DNA of 5,858 nucleotides from Pseudomonadota bacterium. Lineage in GTDB: Bacteria; Pseudomonadota; Alphaproteobacteria; Micropepsales; Micropepsaceae. Below, piece by piece: positions 5,531-5,858 of the stretch. The stretch's first letter is position 1. Each line of letters opens with the position of its first letter. The notes under the pieces are model-generated. The model was not told the DNA's origin. It was given only the letters and a program-made list of their open reading frames with translations, and did not search any database. The position numbers were made by a program, and so were the translations under genes. Where the stretch lies: NCBI GenBank assembly GCA_021817355.1, contig JAKAVI010000393.1:1-5858 (forward strand), read 5' to 3'.

Positions 5531-5858
5531 ATGACGGAGATGAGAAGATTTTCAGCGTCGATACCCCTGATCAGTCTTGGTCTTGTGCTCTCGACCTACG
5601 CCGTGGCTGGTGTCCCGCAGGGTGGACCATTGCAAGTGGCGCAGTTACAAAACCAAGGGCAACGCGCAAATCGCGCGCAAAACAAAAAAAAGGCGCCGGT
5701 ACAACAGAGGTCTGGTAACCCGCAGAACGTGCGTCGGCCTGCACCAGGCGTTCAGCGCGGTCCGCAACAGCAAATGCGCCAAGCTCCGGGGAAACCGGGT
5801 ACGCTGCAGCAGAGGTTTGGTAACCCGCAGAACGTGCGTCGACCTGCACCAGGCGTCC
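5531..5858 (+). CDS. Secreted Gln/Arg/Pro-rich repeat protein, 5' part only
   Basis: An open frame from ATG 5531 to the window edge (109 codons, no stop). It starts with a Sec-type signal: MRRFSAS, a hydrophobic IPLISLGLVLSTY, and a likely cut after AVA (residue 26). The exported part is basic and low in complexity, rich in Gln, Asn, Arg, Pro and Gly. It has a KKK block at 52-54 and two copies of QQR(S/F)GNPQNVRRPAPGV at 58-74 and 93-109, a 35-residue period. A repeat-rich region like this often precedes a folded domain in envelope proteins, for example some OmpA-like proteins, but none is visible yet, so no function is assigned. The start is ambiguous: AGGA at 5524-5527 is 3 nt before ATG 5531 and 12 nt before ATG 5540. 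In-frame ATGs at 5489 and 5456 would put a polar extension before the signal. Confidence 0.7.
   Translation, partial: MTEMRRFSASIPLISLGLVLSTYAVAGVPQGGPLQVAQLQNQGQRANRAQNKKKAPVQQRSGNPQNVRRPAPGVQRGPQQQMRQAPGKPGTLQQRFGNPQNVRRPAPGV
5684..5691 (+). repeat. A8 homopolymer within the repeat protein gene
   Basis: Eight A's cover Lys52 to Lys54. In the zero frame the end of the run reads A AAA AAG, the same heptamer used for -1 frameshifting in E. coli dnaX. A -1 shift would reach TAA at 5716-5718 after eight codons. Confidence 0.75.
5702..5752 (+). repeat. Direct repeat copy 1 (51 bp)
   Basis: It starts CAACAGAGGTCTGG and encodes QQRSGNPQNVRRPAPGV. It matches the copy at 5807-5857 at 47 of 51 positions, with an offset of 105 bp (35 codons). 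Confidence 0.9.
5807..5857 (+). repeat. Direct repeat copy 2 (51 bp)
   Basis: It starts CAGCAGAGGTTTGG and encodes QQRFGNPQNVRRPAPGV. Of the four differences from copy 1, three are silent third-position changes and one changes Ser to Phe. The array may continue past the window edge. Confidence 0.9.

Noticed and set aside
5571..5849. 92-codon minus-strand ORF
   Set aside because: It is antisense to the signal-peptide-bearing repeat protein, whose repeat differences are mostly silent in the plus-strand frame. Its own internal repeat is just the mirror of that.

Overview
The window looks like alphaproteobacterial chromosomal DNA of moderately high GC. The best taxonomic hint is a lipoprotein resembling the CC0125/CC1285 family known from Caulobacter and relatives. 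The phosphodiesterase-like gene, the alanine-zipper lipoprotein and the ChrR-type cupin fit the same group. No phylogenetic test was possible, so the order or family is not fixed. Coding density is low (roughly 55% in intact or nearly intact genes) and two loci are visibly decayed, which suggests a genome or region undergoing gene loss.

Layout, left to right. 1-647: no convincing gene, only one weak small ORF on the minus strand (23-277). 648-1274 (-): a compact glycerophosphodiester phosphodiesterase-like protein. 1275-1666: a spacer without a recognisable gene. 1667-2443 (-): a short-chain dehydrogenase/reductase resembling RhlG-type beta-ketoacyl reductases. 2720-3409 (+): a two-domain ChrR-type cupin protein, divergent from the reductase across a 276-bp spacer. 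3401-4179 (-): remains of a membrane protein gene, probably an MFS-type transporter. It is split over reading frames, and one split is explained by a 17-bp tandem duplication.

The right third is envelope-related. 4315-4605 (-) encodes a small outer-membrane lipoprotein with an almost perfect alanine zipper. 4804-5337 (-) is the CC0125/CC1285-like lipoprotein gene, interrupted by an in-frame TGA with conserved-looking sequence on both sides. 5531-5858 (+) is the start of a secreted Gln/Arg/Pro-rich protein with a 35-residue repeat period. It runs off the window edge.

The sequence shows no clear operon. Genes are mostly separated by spacers of about 200-400 bp and each probably has its own promoter. 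The reductase and cupin share a divergent control region and could be co-regulated, but that is inference. I did not find a clearly novel multi-gene system. The most notable items are the TGA-interrupted lipoprotein gene, the frame-restoring 17-bp duplication, the alanine zipper, and the repeat protein with a slippery A8 tract.
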